A stretch of DNA of 64,000 bases from Rhodoblastus acidophilus (GTDB lineage: Bacteria > Pseudomonadota > Alphaproteobacteria > Rhizobiales > Beijerinckiaceae), in contig NZ_WNKS01000014.1 in NCBI RefSeq assembly GCF_009720655.1, positions 57,602 to 121,601 of the forward strand, in the 5' to 3' direction. How positions within the stretch are numbered: the first letter of the stretch is position 1; every line of letters begins with the position of its first letter. Below the pieces are notes generated by a model. It was not told the DNA's origin, did not search any database, and saw nothing but the letters and a program-made list of their open reading frames with translations. Positions 25,506 through 33,703 of this stretch are shown here, one piece after another. The position numbers and the translations under genes were made by a program.

Positions 25506-25634
25506 CCGTCATTGCGAGCGCAGCGAAGCAATCCAGGACTCGCCGCAGCGACGGATGACTGAAATGCAGCGCGTGATTGCGATCACACTACAACGGGATG
25601 GAGCTGGATTGCTTCGCCGTGCTCGCAATGACGG
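25506..25634. repeat. Inverted-repeat element with 31-bp ends
   Basis: The two ends, CCGTCATTGCGAGCGCAGCG at 25506 onward and its reverse complement ending at 25634, match at about 29 of 31 positions through GAAGCAATCCAG. The interior is not obviously coding. This terminal sequence is of a type seen as an interspersed repeat in many bacteria, and the structure is MITE-like. It lies between the divergent crcB and the end of rarA. Confidence 0.8.
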
Positions 25635-25671
25635 TGGATGAGTGTCCGAGCGGGTCACGACATCGACGCAT

Positions 25672-26982
25672 TCAAGACCTGCCGCGCTCCCGCCGCAGCT
25701 TCTCCCAGTAATCCAGTCTTTTGCCGATCTCGCGCTCGAACCCGCGCTCGACCGGCTCATAAAGCTGTTGCCGCCCTAAAGCCTCCGGCCAGTAATTCTG
25801 CCCGGAAAACGCGTCGGGCTCGTCGTGGTCATAGGCGTAATCGGTCCCATAGCCCTCGGACCGCAACAATTTGGTGGACCCGTTCAAGATCACCTTCGGC
25901 GGCATCAGCGAGCCATGCGCCTTCGCCAGCCGCATCGCCCCCTTGTAGGCGAGGTAAGCCGCGTTGCTCTTGGGCGCGGTGGCGCAATAGATCACGGCCT
26001 GGGCGATGGCGAGCTCCCCCTCCGGCGATCCCAGGAAATCGTAGGCTTCTTTCGCCGCATTGGCGATGACCAGGGCCTGGGGGTCGGCGAGGCCGATGTC
26101 CTCGACCGCCATGCGCACGACGCGGCGGGCCAAAAACAGCGGGTCTTCGCCGGCGTCGAACATGCGGGCGAGATAATAAAGCGCCGCGTCGGGATCGGAG
26201 CCGCGCACGCATTTGTGCAGGGCGGAGATCAGATTGTAATGGCCCTCCTGGCCCTTGTCATAGATCGGCGCCCGCCGCTGCACGACCTCGGCGAGCTGCG
26301 CGCCGTCAAAAGATTCGCCGGGACGCGCGGCGCGCCAAATCTCTTCCGACAGGGTGAGCGCGGCGCGGCCGTCGCCATCGGCCATGCGCACCAGCGTTTT
26401 ACGCGCTTGCGCGTCCACCGGGAGCGGCTTGCCCTCAATCGTTTCCGCACGGGCGAGCAGTTTTTCAATCGCCGTGTCATCGAGGCTTCGAAACGTCATG
26501 ACTCGGGCGCGCGACAGCAGCGCCGCGTTGAGTTCGAACGAGGGATTTTCCGTCGTCGCCCCGATCAGGGTGATGATTCCCTCCTCCATCACCGGCAGAA
26601 AGGAATCCTGCTGCGCCCGATTAAAACGGTGGATCTCGTCGACGAACAGCAGCGTGCCCTGTCCGGTCCGGCGCCGCGCCCGCGCCTCTTCAAAGATTTT
26701 CTTCAGGTCGGCGACGCCGGAGAAGATGGCGGAGGCCTGAACGAAATGCAATTGTGTCTCATGCGCAAGTAATCGCGCCACCGTTGTTTTTCCGGTGCCC
26801 GGAGGCCCCCAGAAAACCAGGCTTCCCAGCGACCCGGATTCGATCAGTCGCGTCAGCGCGCCGTTGGCGCCCAACAAATGGTCCTGGCCGGCGACTTCGC
26901 GCAAAAGCCTGGGACGCAGCCGTTCCGCGAGCGGACGCGGCGCGTCCTGCTCCAATCCAGCTCCGTCGAATAGATCACTCAT
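25672..26982 (-). CDS. rarA: Replication-associated recombination protein RarA/MgsA
   Basis: The 436-residue product is the AAA+ ATPase RarA (MgsA, the Mgs1/WRNIP1 group), which acts at stalled replication forks. Walker A is GPPGTGKTT near 60-68, Walker B is LFVDEIHRFN, sensor 1 is GATTENPSFELN, and the C-terminal tetramerisation domain runs from about 250 (HYNLISALHKCVRGSDPDA). The ATG at 26982 is preferred over an in-frame TTG three codons upstream. It appears monocistronic. Confidence 0.93.
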   Translation of the reverse strand: MSDLFDGAGLEQDAPRPLAERLRPRLLREVAGQDHLLGANGALTRLIESGSLGSLVFWGPPGTGKTTVARLLAHETQLHFVQASAIFSGVADLKKIFEEARARRRTGQGTLLFVDEIHRFNRAQQDSFLPVMEEGIITLIGATTENPSFELNAALLSRARVMTFRSLDDTAIEKLLARAETIEGKPLPVDAQARKTLVRMADGDGRAALTLSEEIWRAARPGESFDGAQLAEVVQRRAPIYDKGQEGHYNLISALHKCVRGSDPDAALYYLARMFDAGEDPLFLARRVVRMAVEDIGLADPQALVIANAAKEAYDFLGSPEGELAIAQAVIYCATAPKSNAAYLAYKGAMRLAKAHGSLMPPKVILNGSTKLLRSEGYGTDYAYDHDEPDAFSGQNYWPEALGRQQLYEPVERGFEREIGKRLDYWEKLRRERGRS

Positions 26983-27141
26983 GTGTCTCAATCCGTAAGT
27001 TTACCTGCGTCTGGTTTACTTGCGTAATGCGCGGCGTTCCTGTGAATAACTCTTTAAAAAGCGTGTCAACGGTTTTTGGTCTGGTAGCTTCGGTTTTGGG
27101 CCGATGTCCACTTGCACCAACGTTCATACTGGGAGAGTTCG

Positions 27142-27789
27142 ATGCGAAGGATCGCCATGGTAACGCAAAAGGGCGGCGCGGGAAAAAGCACGCTGGCCAT
27201 CTGTCTCGGGGTCGCGGCGCGTGAAGCGGGCGAAAGCGTCGCCCTCGTCGATCTCGATCCCATGGGCTCCCTGACCGGCTGGGGCAACCGGCGCAATGGC
27301 GGGGATATCATGGTCATGGCGGCCTCGCCCGGCGAACTCAGCGAGATCATGGGCCAGTTGGAGGCGCTCGGCGTCACCCTGGCGATCATCGACACCCCGG
27401 CCGGCGACAGCGCACTGGCGGAGGAGGCGATCGCGGAAGCGCAGCTTTGCCTCGTGCCCGCGCGCCCCAATATTTTCGATGTCGCCGCCAGCCAGGGCAC
27501 GCTGCAAAAGCTGAAACACCGCGATTATTCCTTCGTTCTCAACCAATGCCCGCCGCAGCGCCAGGCGCCGCGCATCCAGCAGGGGATCAACGCGCTCGCC
27601 GACATGGGGGTGCTGCTGACGCCGCTGGTCGCCGCCCGCGCCGATTATCAGGAGGCCGCGCGCCGGGGTCTTGGCGTGACCGAATTCGCCGCGTCGGGCG
27701 CGGCTGCGGCCGAGATGCGCGAGTTGTGGCGCTCGACGCGCGACCGGCTCGACGGGGTCGCCGAACACCGGAAGTCGGACGCCGCGTGA
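27142..27789 (+). CDS. ParA-like P-loop ATPase, copy 1
   Basis: The 215-residue product is a small ParA/MinD-type ATPase. The deviant Walker A KGGAGKST is at about 10-17, switch I includes LVDLDPMGSL (36-45), and switch II is AIIDTPAGDS. The family uses ATP-dependent dimerisation for positioning of DNA or protein cargo. The ATG at 27142 follows GGGAGAG. A close paralogue follows at 28001. No parB or recognisable parS is nearby, so the cargo is unknown. It is too short to carry the N-terminal DNA-binding helix of plasmid ParA proteins. Confidence 0.83.
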   Translation: MRRIAMVTQKGGAGKSTLAICLGVAAREAGESVALVDLDPMGSLTGWGNRRNGGDIMVMAASPGELSEIMGQLEALGVTLAIIDTPAGDSALAEEAIAEAQLCLVPARPNIFDVAASQGTLQKLKHRDYSFVLNQCPPQRQAPRIQQGINALADMGVLLTPLVAARADYQEAARRGLGVTEFAASGAAAAEMRELWRSTRDRLDGVAEHRKSDAA

Positions 27790-28000
27790 GCGGAAAATTC
27801 TCGCGCATTTTCAAGCTGGAAGCAATTTTCCCGGCTGGGATGCGCGAGATCGCGTAACGTCAAGTATAGCCCCCAAGACTCCGAATGAGATCGCGCCATT
27901 ATTTCTGCTCTCGCCTTCCCGGTATCTGGTCTTGAATCGAAGTGTCTGATTCAAATGACGTCACGGCGATTCGGCGCCGTGGAACGGAACGGGGGGAGCG

Positions 28001-28645
28001 ATGCGTCGCGTCGCGTTTGTCACGCAGAAGGGGGGCGCCGGCAAGAGCACGCTGGCCGCCTGTCTCGCCGTCGCGGCCCGTGCGGCCGGCGAGCGGGTGT
28101 TTCTCATCGATCTCGACCCCCTGCAGTCGCTGTGCGGCTGGGGCTGGCGGCGGGACTGTGACGACATTCCGGTGGTCGCGGCGCCTCCGTCGAAGCTGGA
28201 AAAGGTTTTGGAGGAACTCGCCGCGCGCGGGATCACGCTGGCGATCATCGATTCGCCCGGCGGCGACGGCGCGGCGGTCGACGCCGCCATCCGGGCGGCG
28301 CACATCTGCCTCGTGCCGGCCCGTCCCAACGCCTTCGACCTCGTCGCCGGCGAGAAGACCCTCAAAAAGATCAAGGAGCGTGGGCGGGACTACGCCTTTG
28401 TGCTCAACCAGTGCCCGACCTCGCGGCAGAACGCGCGAATCGAAGAGGGCATGGCGACCCTGCAAGCCCTGGGCGTGCTGATGAACCCGCTGGTCGCCAC
28501 GCGCGTCGACTACCAGGAGGCCGCGCGCCGGGGGCTTGGCGTCGGCGAGGTCAACGCCAATGGCGCGGCGGCGGAGGAAATGCGCGCGCTCTGGGCCTCG
28601 GTGCGCAAGCGGCTCGGCAAGAAACCCAGGAAAATGGCCGCCTGA
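28001..28645 (+). CDS. ParA-like P-loop ATPase, copy 2
   Basis: The 214-residue product is a paralogue of the upstream protein along its whole length: the same MRRVAFVTQKGGAGKSTLA start, LIDLDPLQSL, AIIDSPGGDGAA, CLVPARPNAFDL, FVLNQCP and YQEAARRGLGVGE. It arose by tandem duplication, and the 211 bases between have no gene. A GGGGGGAGCG run precedes the ATG. Two diverged ATPases in tandem could form heterodimers or serve two cargos; this is inference. It is followed 49 bases later by pyrE. Confidence 0.83.
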   Translation: MRRVAFVTQKGGAGKSTLAACLAVAARAAGERVFLIDLDPLQSLCGWGWRRDCDDIPVVAAPPSKLEKVLEELAARGITLAIIDSPGGDGAAVDAAIRAAHICLVPARPNAFDLVAGEKTLKKIKERGRDYAFVLNQCPTSRQNARIEEGMATLQALGVLMNPLVATRVDYQEAARRGLGVGEVNANGAAAEEMRALWASVRKRLGKKPRKMAA

Positions 28646-28694
28646 TTTGACGGCGGGGCGGAGGGCGATTTAAGGATCGGAAAAAGGGGTTCCC

Positions 28695-29402
28695 ATGTCC
28701 GACCTGTCGCCCGCCGCGCTCGAAAAACAGCTGATCGCCGAAGAAACCGCCAAAATGCTGCTGGAGGTCGGCGCCGTTCTGTTCAACGCAGAAAAGCCGT
28801 TCATCTTCACTTCGGGCTGGGCGAGCCCGGTCTACACCGACATGCGCAAGCTGATCGCTTTTCCCCGGCTGCGCTCGCGCCTGCTCGATTTCGCCGTGAC
28901 CACGATCCAGCGCGAGATCGGCTATGAAAGCCTCGACATCATCGCCGGCGGCGAAACGGCGGGCATTCCCTTCGCGGCCTGGATTTCCGACCGCCTCAGC
29001 CTGCCCATGCAATATGTACGCAAGAAGCCGAAGGGTTTTGGCCGCAACGCGCGGATCGAGGGCGAGCTGCGCGACGGCGCCCGCACGCTGCTGGTTGAGG
29101 ACCTCGCCACCGACGGCGCCTCGAAAGTGAATTTTTGCAACGCGATCCGCGAGGCCGGCCAGTCCTGCGCCCATACTTTCGTGTTCTTTTTCTACGACAT
29201 TTTTCCTTCGGCGCGCGAGGATTTGGCGAAGGAGGGGATCAGCCTGCACCAGCTCACAACCTGGTGGGACGTGCTGACCGTGGCGCGGCGCACAAACTAC
29301 CTACCTGCGGCCACCCTCGACGAAGTCGAAAAATTCCTGCATGCTCCGGCCCAGTGGTCCGCCGCGCATGGCGGGGCCTCGGATTTCGGCAAGAAGGCGT
29401 AA
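28695..29402 (+). CDS. pyrE: Orotate phosphoribosyltransferase PyrE
   Basis: The 235-residue product makes OMP from orotate and PRPP, the fifth step of pyrimidine synthesis. The PRPP-binding loop is [13 protein letters not shown] near 132-144, and the flexible loop [14 protein letters not shown] (110-123) carries catalytic lysines. An N-terminal [17 protein letters not shown] is also typical. This is the longer alphaproteobacterial form. A degenerate dihydroorotase of the same pathway is encoded about 9 kb away at 37520. Confidence 0.93.
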   Translation: MSDLSPAALEKQLIAEETAKMLLEVGAVLFNAEKPFIFTSGWASPVYTDMRKLIAFPRLRSRLLDFAVTTIQREIGYESLDIIAGGETAGIPFAAWISDRLSLPMQYVRKKPKGFGRNARIEGELRDGARTLLVEDLATDGASKVNFCNAIREAGQSCAHTFVFFFYDIFPSAREDLAKEGISLHQLTTWWDVLTVARRTNYLPAATLDEVEKFLHAPAQWSAAHGGASDFGKKA

Positions 29403-29407
29403 GCGCA

Positions 29408-29989
29408 ATGCGGCGTCTGATTTTTTATTTTGGCGCCGCACTGATTTCAACGGCGCCGGCGCTTGCCGCGGATTGCTCGGGCGTCACCTTTGCGGACATG
29501 CCCTGGCTGCGCTTCGGCAAACCGTCCGGCGCTTCGGTCTCCGGCGGCAAGCTCGCGGTGGCGCGCGGCGAACTTGTGGCGCTGGGCGCCAGTTCGGGCG
29601 CGCAGGTCTGCGCCGAAAAGCTCAAGGGGCAGGGGGCCGGCTGGCTGCCGGCCGACGCGCTCGAAATCGTCCCGCGCATCAACGACACCGGCTCGTTCGT
29701 CGGCTCCTGGCGACGCGGCGCTTCGGTGATCCGCATCAGCTGGCAGGACGACGGCCGCTTGACCGTCCAGGGCTCGGGCGCCGGCGCGTTTTCCGGCGAG
29801 ATGGACATGCGCGACGGCATTGGTCTGTATTTTGGCGACGGCGTCGATCCCGACACCCCCGAAGCGCCCGGCTGCCGCTTGCGCATGGCGCGCGGCGGCG
29901 AAATTTTGCTGGTGCGCGGCAACGGGCAATGTGGCGGCGCCTCGAATGGCATTTACGCGCGCGAAAAGGACAAGGCGGCGGCGCGATAG
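29408..29989 (+). CDS. Exported hypothetical protein
   Basis: The 193-residue product has a signal peptide at about 1-20 (MRRLIFYFGAALISTAPALA). The mature part begins ADCSGVTF and includes WLRFGKPSG and GAGWLPADALEIV, which is compatible with an SH3-like fold, followed by a second beta-rich part with conserved cysteines (APGCRLRM, GQCGGASNG). I do not recognise the family with certainty. It starts six bases after pyrE, so it is probably cotranscribed. The 3' end overlaps that of the convergent ribbon-helix-helix gene by 37 bases. Confidence 0.72.
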   Translation: MRRLIFYFGAALISTAPALAADCSGVTFADMPWLRFGKPSGASVSGGKLAVARGELVALGASSGAQVCAEKLKGQGAGWLPADALEIVPRINDTGSFVGSWRRGASVIRISWQDDGRLTVQGSGAGAFSGEMDMRDGIGLYFGDGVDPDTPEAPGCRLRMARGGEILLVRGNGQCGGASNGIYAREKDKAAAR

Positions 29990-30192
29990 TGACGCAGCAC
30001 GGCGACGCGCAGGGCCGATGACAGGTTGGCGGCGCCGCGCGCCGAATCGATGTCCGCGACCAGTGCGGGAACGCTGATGCCGCGTGCGGCGGCGATGTCG
30101 CGCAGCGCGTCCCAAAAATCGTCTTCAAGCGAAATCGAGGTGCGGTGGCCGGCGATGACGAGGGAGCGCTTGCGCAGCTTTTCGTCGGTCAT
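29953..30192 (-). CDS. Ribbon-helix-helix domain protein
   Basis: The 79-residue product fits the RHH_4 family of small alphaproteobacterial regulators. It starts MTDEKLRKRSLVIAGHRTSI, with the beta strand at about 11-18 and helices LEDDFWDALRDIAAARG and VPALVADIDSARG. The ATG at 30192 is preferred to an upstream codon as the family starts there. It probably binds DNA as a dimer. It lies downstream of sspB and the DUF4169 gene on the same strand. The target is unknown. Confidence 0.75.
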   Translation of the reverse strand: MTDEKLRKRSLVIAGHRTSISLEDDFWDALRDIAAARGISVPALVADIDSARGAANLSSALRVAVLRHYRAAALSFSRA

Positions 30193-30222
30193 GCCGAAAC
30201 CGCAGTAAAGCGCGACGCCCAT

Positions 30223-30262
30223 CCCCTCGCCCCGCTTGCGGGGAGAGGGCTAGGGTGAGGGG
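30223..30262. repeat. Short GC repeat, family E, copy 2
   Basis: CCCCTCGCCCCGC facing GCGGGGAGAGGG then TAGGGTGAGGGG. It matches 3346-3386. A partial inverted copy seems present at about 30305-30342. It lies between the RHH and DUF4169 genes. Confidence 0.72.
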
Positions 30263-30375
30263 CAGAGGCGTGATCCTCGGCGTCGTCAGGACAGCAAGCT
30301 GTCCCACCGCCCCTGCCTCTCCCGGCAAAAGCGGGGCGAGAGCGCAGGTCGAGGCTTTCACGAACCATCTGGCGT

Positions 30376-30564
30376 TCAGTCTTTATCTTCGGGCTCGAGC
30401 CTGTGCCCCTCGAGCTTGCGCGCATCCTGTTCGCGGCGCGCGACGGAGAGAGTTTTCTCCGCCTTGCTCAGCCCGTGCTTGACCCGATTGGCCTCGGCAT
30501 CGCTCGCGCGCGCGTCGCGGTCGCGGCGTTTGCGCGCCTGCCGGAGGTTGACCACCTCGCCCAT
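30376..30564 (-). CDS. DUF4169 family small protein
   Basis: The 62-residue product begins MGEVVNLRQARKRRDRDARA, the typical start of DUF4169, and is highly charged and helical. Its function is unknown. It overlaps the stop of sspB as TGATG, which suggests translational coupling with the ClpXP adaptor gene. The family is often found directly after sspB in alphaproteobacteria, so an accessory role in proteolysis is possible but not shown. Confidence 0.8.
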   Translation of the reverse strand: MGEVVNLRQARKRRDRDARASDAEANRVKHGLSKAEKTLSVARREQDARKLEGHRLEPEDKD

Positions 30565-31139
30565 CAGGTTTTCTTGCGGAACGCGTCGATGGAGACGATT
30601 TTGGCGCCCTCGTCGCCGGCCTTCTCGTCGGCTTCCGCGGGTTCGTCAGACTTTTCCGCTGCCGTCGCCTTCGACTCCGCGCCGCGCGGCTTCTCGGCCT
30701 CGCGGGGGACCGGGCGGGGCGGATTGGCCACCGGACCGAACTCGATCGCCTCTTCGTCCGAATCGTCGTCTTCGTCGCCCTCGGCCTGGGCCTCGAACTT
30801 CAGCCCGAATTGCACGGAGGGGTCGTAAAAGCCGGCGATGGCCTCGAACGGCACGATGAGCCGCTCCGGCACATTCTTGAAGTGCAGGCCGACCTCGAAC
30901 CCGATCTCATCGACCTTCAGATCCCAGAACTGGTACTGGAGGATGATGGTCATCTCTTCCGGATATTGCTCGCGCAACCGGTTGGACAGTTTTACGCCCG
31001 GGGCGTGCGTGCGGAACGTGATGTAAAAATGATGGTCTCCGGGCAACCCGTCACGGGCGGCGTCGGCCAGCACTTTTCGCACGACGCCGCGCAGGGCGTC
31101 CTGAACCTGAAGATCGTAGCGTATCAAATCCTTCGACAT
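30564..31139 (-). CDS. sspB: ClpXP adaptor SspB (alphaproteobacterial type)
   Basis: The 191-residue product begins MSKDLIRYDLQVQDALRG, as in alphaproteobacterial SspB. Residues 1-130 make the substrate-binding domain (HFYITFRTHAPGV, YPEEMTIILQYQFWDL, IVPFEAIAGFYDPSVQFGL). A long acidic, Ala/Glu-rich linker follows, and a short terminal segment (AKIVSIDAFRKKT) serves as the ClpX-binding tail. SspB delivers ssrA-tagged proteins to ClpXP. The gene lies directly downstream of the tmRNA gene on the same strand. Confidence 0.92.
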   Translation of the reverse strand: MSKDLIRYDLQVQDALRGVVRKVLADAARDGLPGDHHFYITFRTHAPGVKLSNRLREQYPEEMTIILQYQFWDLKVDEIGFEVGLHFKNVPERLIVPFEAIAGFYDPSVQFGLKFEAQAEGDEDDDSDEEAIEFGPVANPPRPVPREAEKPRGAESKATAAEKSDEPAEADEKAGDEGAKIVSIDAFRKKT

Positions 31140-31158
31140 GCCCGCCTTGCCGCGCCTG

Positions 31159-31193
31159 AAAAGAAGTGGAGGCTTCTGTTGCCAGGCGCCTCC
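31159..31193 (-). terminator. Terminator after tmRNA
   Basis: On the minus strand GGAGGC and GCCTCC form a stem (31168-31193) followed by ACTTCTTTTC. It lies after the tmRNA coding piece and 20 bases before the sspB start, so sspB probably has its own promoter or relies on read-through. Confidence 0.7.
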
Positions 31194-31503
31194 GGGCCCC
31201 GCCTGAAGCGGCTAAGCCTCAGGACTTCAATTTCGGTACTATCACCGCATTACGCGGCGACGGCCACCGGAGCATAGTTGTCGTTGGCAACTATAGGTTT
31301 GACCCGATAACGGCGGTATCATGCCGGGCAAAAGAACACCCTTTACACCCTCGTCTATCCTATTTCGCCCCCGCCGAAATCCATCTTTCTCAAGGCGCAA
31401 GACAAGCTTGCGCATGGACTTGGGTGGAGGCGCCGGGTACCGCCCCCGGGTCCGATAGGCTTATTTCGATGACCATTTATCGCCATAGCCGTCCGAGGAC
31501 GGC
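31194..31503 (-). ncRNA. ssrA: tmRNA, circularly permuted two-piece form
   Basis: On the minus strand the acceptor piece comes first and ends CGCCTCC-ACC at 31432-31423. An intervening segment of about 50 bases follows. The coding piece then begins GGGGGCGAAATAGGAT at 31372. GGGGGCG and CGCCTCC pair as a 7-bp acceptor stem with a G-U at the third pair, the alanine identity mark. The tag frame at 31288-31250 reads ANDNYAPVAVAA then TAA, preceded by the tmRNA-borne alanine. A CCGGG/CCCGG stem with a 7-base loop next to the acceptor strand is the T arm. CCA is not fully encoded. The outer ends are approximate. Confidence 0.92.
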
Positions 31504-31509
31504 GAACTG

Positions 31510-31538
31510 AATATAGGGGAGCCGGTTGCGCCGCGAAA
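31510..31538 (-). promoter_or_regulatory. Probable tmRNA promoter
   Basis: TATATT on the minus strand (31515-31510) would be the -10 box, about eight bases before the tmRNA precursor start. Seventeen bases further upstream is TTTCGC, a weak -35 match. The sequence alone does not prove it. Confidence 0.4.
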
Positions 31539-31597
31539 GGGGAAAAACGCGGCGCCCGCGTCTTGCGCAGGCGGCCGCGCCCGCCCAAGGTCGCGCC

Positions 31598-31700
31598 AGA
31601 GCGTTTTCGAGCGAAGTGGATACCGGTTCGCGTGAAGAAAACGCGTTAAAGAAAAATACTGGAGCCCGTTCGGTGAACTGGAGTTCACCGAGCGGGCTCC
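31598..31700 (-). repeat. Dispersed repeat, family A, copy 3
   Basis: AGAGCGTTTTCGAGCGAAGT through GGTTCGCGTGAAGAAAACGCG matches the constant part of the family in reverse. The hairpin module here is GGAGCCCGTTCGGTGAACT facing AGTTCACCGAGCGGGCTCC, nearly perfect. It lies between tmRNA and the dehydrogenase gene. Confidence 0.82.
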
Positions 31701-31788
31701 AAGTCGCGCGGCGCGGCGGCTTCCGTCGCGATTTCGTCAAGCCGCGCGCCTAGTTTCCACTGGCAATGCGAACAAGACAGGCGACAAG

Positions 31789-32637
31789 ATGAAGATTGAG
31801 ACCATCGGCGTGATCGGCGCCGGCGTGATGGGGGCGGGCATCGCCCAGGCCTTTGCGACCAGCGGCTTTCCCGTGCTGCTGCGCGACATTTCCCAGGCCG
31901 CGCTCGACCGCGGGCTGGCCACGATCACGACCAGCCTGTCGCGCCTCGTCGCCAAGGAAAAGCTCACGCAAGCCGAGGTGGACGCGGCGCTGGCGCGCAT
32001 CACGCCCACGCTGACGCTCGAGGATTTTCATGATCGCGACCTGATCGTCGAGGCGGTCGTGGAAAAATTCGAGGTCAAGAAGGCGATCGTGGCCGATCTT
32101 GACCGCATCTGTTCGGACCAGGCGATTTTCGCCAGCAACACCTCCTCCCTGTCGCTGACCAGGATCGCCGCCGCCTCGAAGCATCCGGGGCGCGTCATCG
32201 GCATGCACTTCTTCAATCCGGTGGCGATGATGCAACTGGTCGAAGTGATCCGCGCCATCCAGACCACCGACGCCGTCAACGCCGCCGTGGTCGAGACGGT
32301 CGCCAGGCTCGGCAAGGAGGCCAAGGTTGCGCGCGATTCCTACGGCTTCGTCGTCAATCGCGTGCTGATCCCCATGATCAACGAGGCGATCAATTGCGTC
32401 TATGAGACTGTGGCGACGCCGGAAGACGTGGACGCCATGATGAAGCTTGGCGCCGCCCACCCCATGGGCCCGCTGGCGCTCGGCGACCTGATCGGCCTGG
32501 ACATCGTTTTGGATGTGATGGAGGTGCTGTACGAAGGGTTTGCGGACCCGAAGTATCGCCCCAGCCCGCTCTTGAAACAAATGTGCGACGCGGGTTATCT
32601 CGGCCGCAAGACCGGGCGCGGCTTCTTCAGCTATTGA
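31789..32637 (+). CDS. 3-hydroxybutyryl-CoA dehydrogenase
   Basis: The 282-residue product is a short 3-hydroxyacyl-CoA dehydrogenase (PaaH/Hbd type), which interconverts 3-hydroxybutyryl-CoA and acetoacetyl-CoA with NAD(P). The N-terminal Rossmann motif GAGVMGAGIAQ is at 10-20, the catalytic His is H140 in GMHFFNPV, and the C-terminal domain has FVVNRVLIPMINEA and HPMGPLALGDLIGLD. The length is typical. It stands 33 bases upstream of thyA; a functional link is unlikely. In this kind of organism it may serve butanoate or polyhydroxybutyrate metabolism. Confidence 0.92.
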   Translation: MKIETIGVIGAGVMGAGIAQAFATSGFPVLLRDISQAALDRGLATITTSLSRLVAKEKLTQAEVDAALARITPTLTLEDFHDRDLIVEAVVEKFEVKKAIVADLDRICSDQAIFASNTSSLSLTRIAAASKHPGRVIGMHFFNPVAMMQLVEVIRAIQTTDAVNAAVVETVARLGKEAKVARDSYGFVVNRVLIPMINEAINCVYETVATPEDVDAMMKLGAAHPMGPLALGDLIGLDIVLDVMEVLYEGFADPKYRPSPLLKQMCDAGYLGRKTGRGFFSY

Positions 32638-32670
32638 GCGGCATGGACCCGGGTTCGCCCGGAGTCCGCC

Positions 32671-33567
32671 ATGCAGAACCGCCATCCCGAATATCAATAT
32701 CTTGACCTGCTGCAACAGGTGCTTGAGCATGGCGACAAGCGCGTCGACCGCACGGGGGTCGGCACCCTCTCCGTGTTCGGCGCGCTCACCCGGTTCGATG
32801 TCGGCGCCGCCGCGCCGATCCTGACGACCAAGCGGGTGTTCTGGAAGACCGCTGTCAAGGAAATGCTGTGGTTCCTGACCGGCGACACCAACATCCAGCC
32901 GCTGCTCAAGGACAATGTGCGGATCTGGTCGGATTGGCCGCTGGCCCGCTATCGCCGGGAGACCGGCGATCCGGTCAGCCAGCAGGCTTTTGAGGACCGA
33001 ATCGTCGCGGACGACGCCTTCGCGCAAAAATGGGGCGATCTCGGCCCGGTCTATGGCAAGCAATGGCGGCGCTGGCGCGGCCCCGACGGCCGCGAGCACG
33101 ACCAGATCGCCGGCGTCATCGACGCCCTGAAGAACAACCCGTCAAGCCGCCGCATCCTGTTCCACGGCTGGAACGTCGCCGAAATCGACCAGATGGCGCT
33201 GCCGCCGTGCCACATGGTCTATCAGTTCCACGTCAGCAAGGACCGGCTGTCCTGCATGATGTTGCAGCGCTCGGTGGACCTGTTTTTGGGATGCCCGTTC
33301 AACTGGGCGGGCGCCGTGGCCTTGCAAGCCATGATCGCCCAGCAATGCGACCTCGAACTTGGCGAGTTCATCTGGGTCGGCGGCGACGTGCATCTCTATC
33401 TCAACCAGTTCGACCAGGCGCGGCTGCAACTGTACCGCGAGCCCCGGCCGATGCCCAGGCTGCGCCTGAAGCGCAAGCCGTCGTCGATCGACGGCTATCG
33501 CATCGAGGATTTCGAGGTCGAGGGCTATGACCCGCATCCGCATATCGCGGCGGAGGTCGCCGTCTGA
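32671..33567 (+). CDS. thyA: Thymidylate synthase ThyA
   Basis: The 298-residue product makes dTMP from dUMP and methylene-tetrahydrofolate, giving dihydrofolate. The nucleophile is C180 in LPPCHMVYQF. The phosphate arginines are in SSRRILFHGWN, and the dUMP-binding tail includes GCPFNWAG and WVGGDVHLYLNQ. It is longer than the 264-residue E. coli enzyme because of an insert at about 85-120. It is followed by folA, which regenerates the folate used here. Confidence 0.95.
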   Translation: MQNRHPEYQYLDLLQQVLEHGDKRVDRTGVGTLSVFGALTRFDVGAAAPILTTKRVFWKTAVKEMLWFLTGDTNIQPLLKDNVRIWSDWPLARYRRETGDPVSQQAFEDRIVADDAFAQKWGDLGPVYGKQWRRWRGPDGREHDQIAGVIDALKNNPSSRRILFHGWNVAEIDQMALPPCHMVYQFHVSKDRLSCMMLQRSVDLFLGCPFNWAGAVALQAMIAQQCDLELGEFIWVGGDVHLYLNQFDQARLQLYREPRPMPRLRLKRKPSSIDGYRIEDFEVEGYDPHPHIAAEVAV

Positions 33568-33703
33568 TCCTTGGTGGCGACTCATGCGCTTCTGATCTAA
33601 AATTCGCATCCCCCACCGCGAACGTATCCCGGAACTTTCTCGTGTCGACGCCAGCAATCCCGCGCCATGCCTTCCGTCCGCCGCACATGCGCGGGGCTTC
33701 GGC

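Noticed and set aside
29953..30115. Longer minus-strand frames covering the end of the exported protein gene
   Set aside because: Only the frame starting at 30192 matches a known small-regulator family; the others are in frames without a ribosome site or homology.
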